Below are positions 17,179 to 25,640 of a DNA stretch of 64,000 nt, in pieces. Position numbers and translations under genes: made by a program. The stretch is from JALYNX01 sp963780755. GTDB taxonomy: Bacteria; Actinomycetota; Acidimicrobiia; Spongiisociales; ZC4RG35. The DNA lies in contig CAWACX010000001.1 of NCBI GenBank assembly GCA_963780755.1, forward strand, positions 806,001-870,000, read 5' to 3'. Position 1 is the stretch's first letter; every line of letters starts with the position of its first letter. Under the pieces are notes generated by a model. It made no database searches. It saw only the letters and a program-made list of their open reading frames with translations, and was not told the DNA's origin.

Positions 17179-19713
17179 TTAAGACAACAGGAGTCCAATT
17201 TCGCCCACCCAGAAGGGGTCACCCTCCTGGAATTCGATCAGGCTGGAGCGGGTCGCCGCTAGCAGATCAGGCTCCGCCTGGCGCACCAGGTCCAAAGTCT
17301 CCCTGCTTCCCCTGACCACGAAGGACTCGACCGAAGTCGCCATCGAGACCTTGGCCTCGGACTTGGCCCGGCGCACGGTCGCCAGCGTCTGCTGCGCCAA
17401 CGGGAACACCGCTGATTCGCCAACGTGGGGCCCGAGCTCCGATGCGTCAGGCCATGGCTGGCGATGCACGGATCCCTCGCGCCACCACGACCAAACCTCC
17501 TCGGTGACGAAGGGGAGAAACGGGGCGAAAAGTCGCAGATAGACGCTGAGCGACACTTGCAAAGCGGCATGCGCCGAGGCGCCCGCCGACCCTCCGTCGT
17601 AGGCCCGGCCCTTGACCAACTCCAGGTAGTCATCGGTCCAGTCCCAGAACGAGCTCTCAGTGGTCTCCAACGCTCGGGCATAGTCGAACCGGTCGAAGGC
17701 CACTGTGGCTTCGCTCACGACCCGGTCCAGGGCAGCGATCATCGAGCGGTCGATCGGCGCCACGATCGCCCCCGGACCGACATCATCGGAGAACCCGAGG
17801 ACGAACCGGGCGGCATTGAGGATCTTCAAGGCGAGCCGACGGCCGATCTTCATCACCCCGTAGTCGACGGCGGTGTCCGCCCCGGGACGGCCGTTGCAGG
17901 CCCAGTAACGAACGGCCTCGGCCCCGTACTCCTCGATCAGCGGCAGCGGCGTGATCACATTCCCCCGCGATTTGGACATCTTCTTGCGGTCGGGGTCGAG
18001 GATCCATCCGTTGACGGAGGCGTGCGACCAGGGAAGGGCGCCGTGCTCGTAGTGGGAGCGGAGGACCGTCGAGAACAGCCAGGTGCGGATGATCTCCGGG
18101 CCCTGGGGCCGGACGTCCATTGGGAAAACCCTGGAGAAGAGGTCGGGGTCGTCGTCCCAGTGGCCGGCGATCTGGGGGGTGAGTGAGGAGGTGGCCCAGG
18201 TGTCCATCACGTCCGGATCTCCGGCGAATCCCCCGGGCAGGCCCCGCTGTGACTCCTCATACCCGGGTGCGGCATCCGTCGTCGGGTCAACCGGAAGGTC
18301 AGCCTGGGAGGGGAGGATCGGACGGTCGTGGTCGACGCTCCCCTCGTCGTCGATCGGGTACCAAACCGGGATCGACACCCCAAAGAAGCGCTGGCGCGAG
18401 ATGAGCCAGTCTCCGTTCAAGCCCTCGACCCAGTGCTTGTAGCGCACTCCCATGAACGCCGGGACCCAGTCGAGCTCCTCGCCCCGGGCCAACAAATCCT
18501 TGCGCAAGCCCTCGCCCCTCCCCCCGTTGCGGATGTACCACTGGCGGCTGGACACGATCTCCAGGGGACGATCGCCCTTCTCGTAGAACTTGACGGGATG
18601 GGTGATCGGCTTCGGATCCCCCACGAGGTCGCCGGACTCGGTCAACATCTCGACCATCCTGCGCTGCGCCTGATTCGGGTAGAGCCCCGCGATCTCGGCG
18701 TACGCGCTCTTCCCCCTCTCGGACTCGATCCACTCCGGGGCTTCCTCACGGAGTCGGCCGCTCTGCTGAATGATGCTGCGCGTGGGCAGGTCGAGCTCCC
18801 GCCACCAGGTGACGTCGGTGGTGTCCCCCCAGGTGCAGATCATTGCGATACCGCTGCCCTTCTCCGGGTCGGCCAGGTCGTGAGCGACCACCGGCAACTG
18901 GACGTCGAACAGGGGTGAGCTGACCATCGCGCCGAACAGGTCCTGATACCTCGGGTCGTCGGGATGGGCGACCAGGGCCACGCAGGCGGCAACCAACTCC
19001 GGCCGGGTGGTCTCGATATGGACGGGAGACCCGTCCTCCCGACGGAATGCGATGCGGTGGTAGGCGGCCGGCCGGTCCCTGTCTTCGAGCTCGGCCTGGG
19101 CAACCGCCGATTTGAAATCCACGTCCCAGAGCACGGGAGCCTCCTGGGAGTAGGCCTCTCCACGCTCGAGGTTGCGGAGAAACGCCTTCTGGCTGATCCG
19201 CTGACAGTGCTCGTCGATGGTGGCGTAGCTCTGGGCCCAGTCCACGGAGAGGCCCAAGGTCCGCCACAGGGCCTCGAACGCCTTCTCGTCCTCCGCGGTG
19301 AGGCCGTGGCAGAGCTCGATGAAGTTGCGCCGGCTTATCGAGATCGGCGGCTCCGGCGGCTCGTCGGGGGGGACGAAGTCGGGGTCGTAATGAAGACCGG
19401 GATCGCACCGGACCCCATAGAAGTTCTGCACTCGCCGCTCGGTGGGCAGGCCGTTGTCATCCCAACCCATCGGGTAGAAGACCTCCATGCCCCGCATCCG
19501 CTGGAAGCGGGCGATGGCATCGGTCTGTACGTACCCGAACACCGAGCCCATGTGCAGCGAGCCCGACACCGTCGGTGGAGGGGTGTCGATGGAGAAGACC
19601 TCGGCTCGGTTCTTCGATCGGTCGAATTGGTAGATGCCTTTTTCTTCCCAATGCTGAGCCCACTTCGGCTCGAGTCCCTCGAGCGCCGGCTTGTCGGGCG
19701 TGTTTCGCGTCAT
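17179..19713 (-). CDS. valS: Valyl-tRNA synthetase, 844 aa
   Basis: Class I aminoacyl-tRNA synthetase that charges tRNA-Val. Visible: TPPPTVSGSLHMGS (the HIGH region, around residues 45-57), FYPMGWDDNGLPTERRVQNF, the editing (CP1) domain with HIETTRPELVAACVALVAHP, PDVMDTWATSSLTPQIAGHW, KKMSKSRGNV, and an anticodon-binding helical domain. The Arm after KMSKS is shorter than in E. coli ValS, and the C-terminal coiled coil is nearly absent; both are usual in the short actinobacterial form. Odd point: the fourth HIGH residue is Ser (HMGS) where His is expected. The frame stays open upstream to 20199, but ATG 19713 is the family start; the extension is antisense to the sensor-like gene. Confidence 0.93.
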   Translation of the reverse strand: MTRNTPDKPALEGLEPKWAQHWEEKGIYQFDRSKNRAEVFSIDTPPPTVSGSLHMGSVFGYVQTDAIARFQRMRGMEVFYPMGWDDNGLPTERRVQNFYGVRCDPGLHYDPDFVPPDEPPEPPISISRRNFIELCHGLTAEDEKAFEALWRTLGLSVDWAQSYATIDEHCQRISQKAFLRNLERGEAYSQEAPVLWDVDFKSAVAQAELEDRDRPAAYHRIAFRREDGSPVHIETTRPELVAACVALVAHPDDPRYQDLFGAMVSSPLFDVQLPVVAHDLADPEKGSGIAMICTWGDTTDVTWWRELDLPTRSIIQQSGRLREEAPEWIESERGKSAYAEIAGLYPNQAQRRMVEMLTESGDLVGDPKPITHPVKFYEKGDRPLEIVSSRQWYIRNGGRGEGLRKDLLARGEELDWVPAFMGVRYKHWVEGLNGDWLISRQRFFGVSIPVWYPIDDEGSVDHDRPILPSQADLPVDPTTDAAPGYEESQRGLPGGFAGDPDVMDTWATSSLTPQIAGHWDDDPDLFSRVFPMDVRPQGPEIIRTWLFSTVLRSHYEHGALPWSHASVNGWILDPDRKKMSKSRGNVITPLPLIEEYGAEAVRYWACNGRPGADTAVDYGVMKIGRRLALKILNAARFVLGFSDDVGPGAIVAPIDRSMIAALDRVVSEATVAFDRFDYARALETTESSFWDWTDDYLELVKGRAYDGGSAGASAHAALQVSLSVYLRLFAPFLPFVTEEVWSWWREGSVHRQPWPDASELGPHVGESAVFPLAQQTLATVRRAKSEAKVSMATSVESFVVRGSRETLDLVRQAEPDLLAATRSSLIEFQEGDPFWVGEIGLLLS

Positions 19714-19806
19714 CGGGACGGGAAGGGTAACGACGCAGTGTGGCGAATCCCGCACCCTGCGTTGGTCGTAACGCTCTCGGAACGACTGTTGTCTAGCTTC
19801 CAGGCC

Positions 19807-20952
19807 GTGGACCAGTCCGTCGCTCGGCGCACCGCGGTCGGCGTCGCCGTCCTCATCGCCACCAGTTACATCGCTTCGCTCATCGTGTATGCAGGGATCG
19901 AGTCCTGGCACCTGACCGACTGGGCAGACACGCTCGGCTTCAGCTTGTGGATAGCCGCGTTCACGGTGGTGGGCGTGATCATCGCCTTTCATCGGCCGGG
20001 CAACCTTGTGGCTTGGATCTGCCTCGGCTTCAGTGGGGTGTGGTCGCTCTGGGTCCTGCTCGATGGCCTCCTCATCTACGAGTCGGCTCACCCGGGGACG
20101 TTGGCTAGACCTGACTTGATCGCCGCGTTGGCCTATCCGCTCTGGGTGCCGGGTGTAGGCCTGATCGGGTTTCTCCTCTTGCTCTTTCCGGACGGGCACC
20201 TTCCCTCTCGCAAATGGCGGCCGGTCGCCTGGCTGCTCGGGAGCACCATCGCCGCCCTCACACTCACCGGGTTCTTCCTCCCCGGAGTCATCCAGGAATG
20301 GGAGTACGTGAACCCACTTGGCATCGAGGCATTGGAGTCGTTCGATCAGGGCCTGCCCGGATTCGCGCTAGTGGTGATCCTCGTTGTCTGCATCCTTGCC
20401 TCGGCGGTATCGGTCGTGGTCCGCTATCGCGGCGCCTCGGAGGTCGAGAGGCTGCAGCTCAAGTGGTTGATGGCCGCCGGGCTCCTATCCGCCCTTGCGT
20501 ATGGCGTCCTCTTTTTCTGGGACGAATTCAACATTCAGCTGATCTGGGCTTCGATCCCAATCGCGATTGGTCTGTCCATGCATCGCCACCGTCTGTACGA
20601 CATCGACCGACTCATCAGCCGGACTGTCGCCTACACGGTGGTCGCAGGTGTGGTGGCATTTGTGTTCGTCGCAGTGATCTTCGTCTTCCAGGAGGTCCTC
20701 GGCGCCGAGGGCCCAATAGGTGTCGCCGGATCGACTCTCGCCGCGGCAGCCCTGGTCAACCCTCTCCGCCGGAGGGTTCAGGATCGAGTCGATCGCCGAT
20801 TCAACCGGTCACACTTCGACGCTCAACGGGTCGCCGACGGGTTCGCCGGGAACCTGGCCAACGAGACCGACGCCACCCAGATCGTTGACGGCTGGCTCGA
20901 CGTGGTCTCCAGCACGTTGCAGCCGAAATCGCTTGGCGTGTGGGTCAAATGA
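19807..20952 (+). CDS. Membrane sensor-like protein without kinase domain, 381 aa
   Basis: The protein has about eight hydrophobic segments (for example GVAVLIATSYIASLIVYAGI, GVGLIGFLLLLFPDGHLPSR, FALVVILVVCILASAVSVVV, FVFVAVIFVFQEV). The LFPDGHLPSRKWRPVAWL and HRHRLYDIDRLISRTVAYTV motifs are characteristic of the N-terminal sensor part of a large group of actinobacterial and chloroflexal histidine kinases. It ends with RRRVQDRVDRRFNRSHFDAQ and about 50 residues more, just where those proteins begin their dimerisation helix and kinase domain, which are missing. GTG 19807 lies 7 nt after TAGCTT (19794-19799), supporting this start. It may signal through a partner; none is adjacent. Confidence 0.65.
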   Translation: MDQSVARRTAVGVAVLIATSYIASLIVYAGIESWHLTDWADTLGFSLWIAAFTVVGVIIAFHRPGNLVAWICLGFSGVWSLWVLLDGLLIYESAHPGTLARPDLIAALAYPLWVPGVGLIGFLLLLFPDGHLPSRKWRPVAWLLGSTIAALTLTGFFLPGVIQEWEYVNPLGIEALESFDQGLPGFALVVILVVCILASAVSVVVRYRGASEVERLQLKWLMAAGLLSALAYGVLFFWDEFNIQLIWASIPIAIGLSMHRHRLYDIDRLISRTVAYTVVAGVVAFVFVAVIFVFQEVLGAEGPIGVAGSTLAAAALVNPLRRRVQDRVDRRFNRSHFDAQRVADGFAGNLANETDATQIVDGWLDVVSSTLQPKSLGVWVK

Positions 20953-20961
20953 CCCCAGGAG

Positions 20962-20989
20962 TTGCCATCGCGATCTGAGCGCGTAAGCT
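20962..20989 (+). promoter_or_regulatory. Promoter of the histidine operon leader
   Basis: TTGCCA (20962-20967), 16 nt, TAAGCT (20984-20989). Transcription would begin about 20996-20997, 2-3 nt before the leader-peptide ATG at 20999. Confidence 0.55.
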
Positions 20990-20998
20990 TCCGGGGAC

Positions 20999-21055
20999 AT
21001 GAACCGGCTCTTCGCTCACGCCCACCACCATCACCACCCTTCATGGGTCGGCTGA
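20999..21055 (+). CDS. hisL: His operon leader peptide, 18 aa, six His codons
   Basis: ATG 20999 opens an 18-codon frame MNRLFAHAHHHHHPSWVG ending TGA 21055, with His at positions 7 and 9-13. A His-rich short peptide placed between a promoter and a terminator hairpin ahead of hisG is the standard attenuation device. Ribosomes stalling on the His codons when charged tRNA-His is scarce would leave 21045-21052 (GGGTCGGC) free to pair with 21089-21096 (GCCGACCC), which is also the 5' arm of the terminator. Confidence 0.85.
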   Translation: MNRLFAHAHHHHHPSWVG

Positions 21056-21086
21056 CAGTGGGCATGTAGCGAAGGCAACCACCCCC

Positions 21087-21113
21087 ACGCCGACCCCAGC
21101 GGTCGGCGTTTCT
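21087..21113 (+). terminator. His attenuator terminator
   Basis: ACGCCGACC (21087-21095) pairs perfectly with GGTCGGCGT (21101-21109) around a 5-nt loop, followed by TTCTC. The alternative antiterminator pairs 21045-21052 with 21089-21096 (8 bp, perfect), and GTGGG (21058-21062) could also pair with CCCAC (21084-21088). The U tract is short, as often in high-GC actinobacteria. Confidence 0.75.
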
Positions 21114-21158
21114 CGTCATCGGGCAACCCACCGCTTTCGTCGGCGGGAAAGCACCCGC

Positions 21159-22031
21159 ATGACATCCAACAACGGAACCATCACCCACCTCGCGGTCCCC
21201 AAGGGGCGGATCGAGCCCGCGGTGACCGCCCTTCTCGCCGCCGCCGGGATGGAGCTGCGCGCCGGCCCCAGGGGGTATCGCCCGGTCCTTTCCGTCCCGG
21301 GATATGAGGTGAAGCTGCTCAAGCCGCAGAACATCGTCGAAATGCTGGCCGCCGGCACCCGGGACGTCGGGTTCGCCGGAGCCGACTGGGTGGCAGAGAA
21401 GTCGGCTGACCTGGTGGAACTGCTGGACACCGGGCTCGATCCGGTGCGAATGGTGGCGGCGGCGCCGGAGTCGCTCCTGGTCGAAGGGGAGCTTCCCGAC
21501 AAGCCCCTGGTCGTCGCCGGCGAGTACGAGCGGCTGACCCGGGCCTGGATCGACTCCAAGGGACTGGACGCGACCTTCGTCCACTCATATGGGGCCACCG
21601 AGGTGTTCCCACCAGAAGACGCCGATGTGATCGTGGACATCACGGCAACCGGTGAGACCCTGGCAGCCAACGGATTGGTGGTCGTGGACGAGGTTCTCCA
21701 ATCATCGACCCGGCTCTACGCGAACCCGCGGGCTCTCGACGATCCGGCCAAGAAGACAGCGATCGACGCCCTCGCCCTGAGCTTGGGGTCCGTGCTCGAG
21801 GCCAGGAGCCGGGTCATGGTCGAGCTCAACGTGGCCCGCGGTGACCTCGACCAGGTGATCGCGGTACTCCCCGCGATGAGGGAGCCGACCATCGCGTCCC
21901 TCCACCACGGCGATGGGCTCGCGGTGAAGGCGGCTGTGCCCCGCTCCGAATTGCCCGCCCTGATCCCGCTGCTCAAGGCGCGAGGGGCGACCGACATCGT
22001 GGTCTCCCGGTTGGAGCAGATCGTTCCATGA
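21159..22031 (+). CDS. hisG: ATP phosphoribosyltransferase, long form, 290 aa
   Basis: First enzyme of histidine synthesis, joining ATP and PRPP. HLAVPKGRIEPAVTALLAAA opens the periplasmic-binding-like catalytic domain; DADVIVDITATGETLAANGL is the PRPP-binding signature (consensus E/D-I-V-E-T-G-x-T-L-x-x-N). The last ~75 residues (PTIASLHHGDGLAVKAAVPR, LIPLLKARGATDIVVSRLEQ) form the ACT-like regulatory domain of the long form, so no HisZ is needed and feedback inhibition by histidine is expected. ATG 21159 is 46 bp after the attenuator. Its stop overlaps hisC (ATGA). Confidence 0.93.
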   Translation: MTSNNGTITHLAVPKGRIEPAVTALLAAAGMELRAGPRGYRPVLSVPGYEVKLLKPQNIVEMLAAGTRDVGFAGADWVAEKSADLVELLDTGLDPVRMVAAAPESLLVEGELPDKPLVVAGEYERLTRAWIDSKGLDATFVHSYGATEVFPPEDADVIVDITATGETLAANGLVVVDEVLQSSTRLYANPRALDDPAKKTAIDALALSLGSVLEARSRVMVELNVARGDLDQVIAVLPAMREPTIASLHHGDGLAVKAAVPRSELPALIPLLKARGATDIVVSRLEQIVP

Positions 22032-23704
22032 GCCGCCCCGCCCAGTACCTGCCACCAGACTTCGACGTCCCAATCGACCTCGATCTCTCCCGGAACGAGG
22101 GGCTCACCCGGGCCGCCGACCTTCTGGCCGCCGTCTCCGAACCGGCGCGGTCGGTGAGCCGCTACCCCGATGTCCGGGACCTGCGCCAGGCAATCGCCGA
22201 CCTGCACGGCCTCCCCACCAACTCGGTGCTGGTCACTGCCGGCGGCGATGACGCCTTGTTCCGCTGCTTCCTGGCTCGGGTCGGACGCGGAGGTGCGGTG
22301 GTCACCACCACCCCGACTTTCGAGATGATCGCCCGCTACACCGAACAGCAGGGAGCAGGGATCGTGGAGATCCCCTGGTGGGACGAGGAGCTCCCGATCG
22401 ACGACCTGCTCGGTGCGATCGACGAGAGCACCAGCGCCGTGTTCCTGGTCTCCCCCAACAACCCGACGGGGACGACCATCTCCGAATCGGACCTGCGCAA
22501 GATCGGCGCCGGCTGTCGATTCCTCGTGCTCGATGCTGCCTATGTGGAGTTCGCCGACACTGACCTCACAACGGTCGCTCTCGAGTTGGGCAATGCGGTG
22601 GTGACTCGCACCCTGTCCAAGGCCTACGGCCTCGCCGGGCTCCGCGTCGGCTATCTGCTCGGCCCGCCTGATCTGGTCGCCGAGATCTCCGCATTTGGCA
22701 ATCCGTACCCGGTGGCCGCGCTCTCTGCCCGCCTCGCGGTGGAGCGTCTGGGGTGGCCCGCGTCTGAGCTCGATGACTTCGTGGGCGAGGTGAAGCGGGA
22801 GCGGGATGAGCTCACCGAGCTGTTGGCCGATCTCGGCACGGAACCGCTGCGCTCGGAGGCCAACTTCGTGCTCACCCGGAGTCGGGATGCCGGGTGGCTG
22901 GTGTCGGCCGCCGCCTCGCTGGGGATCGCCCTCCGCCAGTTCACGGGCCGGGCCGATCTCGAGGGCTTGGTCCGAATCACCCTCCCGGGTAGCCGTCCGG
23001 ACTTCGAGCGCCTGAAGGCAACTCTCGCCGCGGCCCTCGACCCCGAGGCCCTGCTCCTCGACATGGACGGGGTCCTCGCCGACGTCAGCCGGTCGCAGAC
23101 GGCGGCGATCGTGGAGACCGCCGCCGGATTCGGGGCTTCGGTCTCGCCCACCGACATCGAGCGGGCCAAGGCGGAGGGGAACGCCAACGACGACTGGGAG
23201 CTGACCAGATCGCTGCTCGCATCCCTCGGAATCGACGTCCCTCTCGCCGAGGTCACCGAGCGCTTCGAGTCCCTCTACCAGGGCAGCGACGGGTCCCCGG
23301 GCCTGAAGTCGACTGGAGAGCACTGCTGCTGGACCGGTCCACGCTCGCCCGTTGGGCGGCGTCGCGCCCGGTGGCGGTCGTGACCGGGAGGCCCCGCCGG
23401 GACGCGCGAGGAGTTCCTGGATCGATTCGACATCAAGGACCTGATCACGGAACTGGTGACGAGGGACGACGCCCCCCTCAAGCCGGACCCGGCATCGGTG
23501 CGACTGGCCCTCGAGCGGCTCGGGACATCGAAGGCATGGATGCTGGGTGACACCCCCGACGACATCGCTGCTGCCCGCGGCGCAGGCGTGGTGCCGATAG
23601 GCGTGGTCGCCCCCGGCGACGACCCGGGTCGAGCCCGCCACAGCCTCCGCCACGCTGCACGAATTCTCGACTCGCCCGCCGACCTGGAAGGACTGTTGCC
23701 ATGA
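22028..23704 (+). CDS. hisC: Histidinol-phosphate aminotransferase fused to a HAD phosphatase (frameshifts at about 23300 and 23407)
   Basis: Residues 1 to about 335 are a PLP-dependent class I/II aminotransferase: DLSRNEGL, TAGGDDALFRCFLARV, VSPNNPTGTTISESDL, and the Lys in TRTLSKAYGLAGLRVGYLL. From about residue 340 a HAD domain begins with LLLDMDGVLADVSRSQTAAI (nucleophile DMDGV), followed by a SRSQTAAIVETAAGF block typical of HAD subfamily IA proteins of the TIGR01548 type. One base is missing near 23300 and one is extra near 23407; reading through gives WRALLLDRSTLARW, VVTGRPRRDA, EEFLDRFDIKDLI, PLKPDPASV and GDTPDDIAAARGAG, i.e. all HAD motifs. About 558 aa joined. HisC makes histidinol phosphate; the HAD part probably supplies the otherwise missing histidinol-phosphatase. 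Confidence 0.85.
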
Positions 23705-24285
23705 CACGCACTGGTGAGATGACCCGCGAGACCTCTGAGACCAGCATTCGGTGCCGGGTCGACCTCGACGGCAATGGCCGGGCCGAGGTGAAGACCGGGC
23801 TCGGCTTCCTGGACCACATGCTCGGGACGCTGGCGAAACACGGAGGCCTCGATCTCGAGCTCGTGGCCGACGGTGACATCCACATCGACGACCACCACAC
23901 GGTCGAGGACTGCGCGCTGGTCCTGGGTCGGAGCCTCGACCAGGCACTCGGCGAGCGGGTCGGGATCACCCGGTTTGGATATGCCTACGCCCCACTCGAC
24001 GAGTCGCTGTGCCGAGCGGTCGTCGACCTGTCGGGCAGACCATGGCCGGAGATCTCGATCCAATTCACCAGGGAGACCATCGGCGAAGTCGCCACGGAGA
24101 ACCTGACCCACTTCCTGCGGACCCTCGCCCTGGAATCGAGGATGGCTCTCCATGTAGACCTGATCCGGGGAGACAACGACCACCACAAGGCGGAGGCGGC
24201 GTTCAAGGCGGTGGCAATCGCCCTTCGCTCCGCGGTCGCGTTGTCGGGTGTCGGAATGCCCAGCACCAAGGGGACGCTGGGATGA
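23701..24285 (+). CDS. hisB: Imidazoleglycerol-phosphate dehydratase, 194 aa
   Basis: Monofunctional IGPD. The metal-binding histidine motifs are both present: GFLDHMLGTLAKHGG and DDHHTVEDCALVLG in the first half, ENLTHFLRTLA and GDNDHHKAEAAFKAVA in the second. It converts imidazole glycerol phosphate to imidazole acetol phosphate, the HisC substrate. No phosphatase domain is attached, unlike enteric HisB. It overlaps the HAD stop by 4 bp (ATGA) and hisH by 4 bp. Confidence 0.95.
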   Translation: MTRTGEMTRETSETSIRCRVDLDGNGRAEVKTGLGFLDHMLGTLAKHGGLDLELVADGDIHIDDHHTVEDCALVLGRSLDQALGERVGITRFGYAYAPLDESLCRAVVDLSGRPWPEISIQFTRETIGEVATENLTHFLRTLALESRMALHVDLIRGDNDHHKAEAAFKAVAIALRSAVALSGVGMPSTKGTLG

Positions 24286-24887
24286 AGGACCTTGCCATCG
24301 TGCCCACCGGCACCGCCAACCTGGCGTCGGTAGTCGCCGCCTTCACACGGCTGGGACAGACGCCGATGGAGGCGACCGATCCTGCCACGGTCGAAAAAGC
24401 GCGATGGGTGGTGGTGCCCGGAGTCGGGACGTTCGGCGCAGCGGCGCGGGCAATCGATGCCCTCGGCGTGCGAGAGCCGATCAGGGAGCGAATCGAGGCG
24501 GAGCGGCCGACCCTGGTGGTCTGCGTCGGGATGCAGCTGCTCTGCGCCGAGAGTGAGGAGAGCCCGGGCGCTCGTGGCCTCGAGGTGATCCCCGAGAAGG
24601 TCGATCGATTCCCCGATTCGGTCAAAGTGCCCCAATTGGGCTGGAACCGGGTGGAGCCCTCTTCGGCGTCCGTGATCGAGCCGGGTTGGGCCTACTTCGC
24701 CAACTCGTTTCGGATGGCTCAACCCCCTAACGGGTGGGCTGTCGCCTCCACGGACTACGGGGGCGGTTTCGTCTCCGCCCTGCAGCGCGGGGCCGTCCTC
24801 GGCTGCCAGTTCCACCCCGAGCTCTCGGGAGCATGGGGAGGCCGGCTGCTGACGCGATGGCTGGAGACCACAGGGGAGGCAGCGTGA
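24282..24887 (+). CDS. hisH: Imidazole glycerol phosphate synthase, glutaminase subunit, 201 aa
   Basis: Triad-type glutamine amidotransferase that delivers ammonia to HisF. VPTGTANLASVVAAFTRLG opens the domain, the PGVGTFGAAARA loop follows, the nucleophile Cys is in LVVCVGMQLLC (usual form GICLGMQ), and the catalytic His and Glu are in GCQFHPELSG. ATG 24282 overlaps hisB by 4 bp, and the stop overlaps the hisF GTG (GTGA), so HisH and HisF would be made in equal amounts. Confidence 0.93.
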   Translation: MKDLAIVPTGTANLASVVAAFTRLGQTPMEATDPATVEKARWVVVPGVGTFGAAARAIDALGVREPIRERIEAERPTLVVCVGMQLLCAESEESPGARGLEVIPEKVDRFPDSVKVPQLGWNRVEPSSASVIEPGWAYFANSFRMAQPPNGWAVASTDYGGGFVSALQRGAVLGCQFHPELSGAWGGRLLTRWLETTGEAA

Positions 24888-25640
24888 GCCTCGCGTCCAG
24901 GGTGATCCCCTGCCTCGACATCAAGGACGGTCGCGTGGTCAAGGGCATTCGCTTCCAGGGCCTGCGCGATGCCGGCGATCCGACCGAGAGTGCCGCCCTC
25001 TACGAGGAGCAGGGTGCCGATGAGATCGTCCTCCTCGACGTCTCCGCCACGCCCGAGGGACGCGGTCACGCCGTCGAGACCGTGCGAAGGGTGCGCTCCG
25101 TGCTCTCCATCCCGCTCACCGTCGGCGGCGGGGTCCGGGAAGCAGACGATGCCGCACGTCTCCTCGAAGCAGGCGCCGACAAGGTTGGGGTCAACACCGC
25201 TGCAGTGGAGCGGCCAGCCCTGGTCGGCGAGATCGCGATCCGGTTTGGGTCACAGTGCACCGTGGTTGCCGTCGACGCCGCTGCATCGGGGTCGAGCTGG
25301 GAGGTGGTGGTGGAGAGCGGCAAGAGACGGACCGGGATCGAGGTCTCGTATTGGTGTGCAATCAGCCGTCGACGAGGGAGCGGGCGAGATACTCCTCACC
25401 AGTTGGGACCGGGACGGGACCCGGGACGGCTACGACCTCGACCTCATCGACAGCGTTTCGGGCGCGGTCCCGGTGCCGGTGATCGCCTCCGGTGGGGCGA
25501 ACGAGGCCCGGCACCTCGTGGAAGCACTGGCGGCGGGCGCTTCCGCCGCCCTGGTCGCCTCCATCCTTCACGACGGCGACACCACTGTCGCCGACCTCAA
25601 GGCAGCCCTCGCGGCGTCGGGTGTCCTGGTGCGGCCATGA
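24884..25640 (+). CDS. hisF: Imidazole glycerol phosphate synthase, cyclase subunit (frameshift at about 25358)
   Basis: TIM-barrel cyclase forming IGP and AICAR. RVIPCLDIKDGRVVKGIRFQ carries the first catalytic Asp, VVAVDAA the second, with LTVGGGVR and LLEAGADKVGVNTAAV phosphate-binding loops. After IEVSYWCA one extra base near 25355-25361 breaks the frame; the continuation SAVDEGAGEILLTSWDRDG, VIASGGAN and AALVASILHDGD completes the barrel. Without the extra base the protein is 251 aa, the normal HisF length. GTG 24884 overlaps the hisH stop, and the stop overlaps the hisA start (ATGA). Confidence 0.9.

Noticed and set aside
18964..19806. N-terminal 281 residues of the open frame that ends at 20952
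   Set aside because: They are antisense to valS and show no family similarity; the GTG at 19807 with a -10 seven bases upstream is a better start.
21716..23947. 743-aa open frame antisense to hisG-hisC-HAD
   Set aside because: High-GC antisense frame with Arg/Gly/Pro-rich, domain-free translation, fully inside recognised genes.
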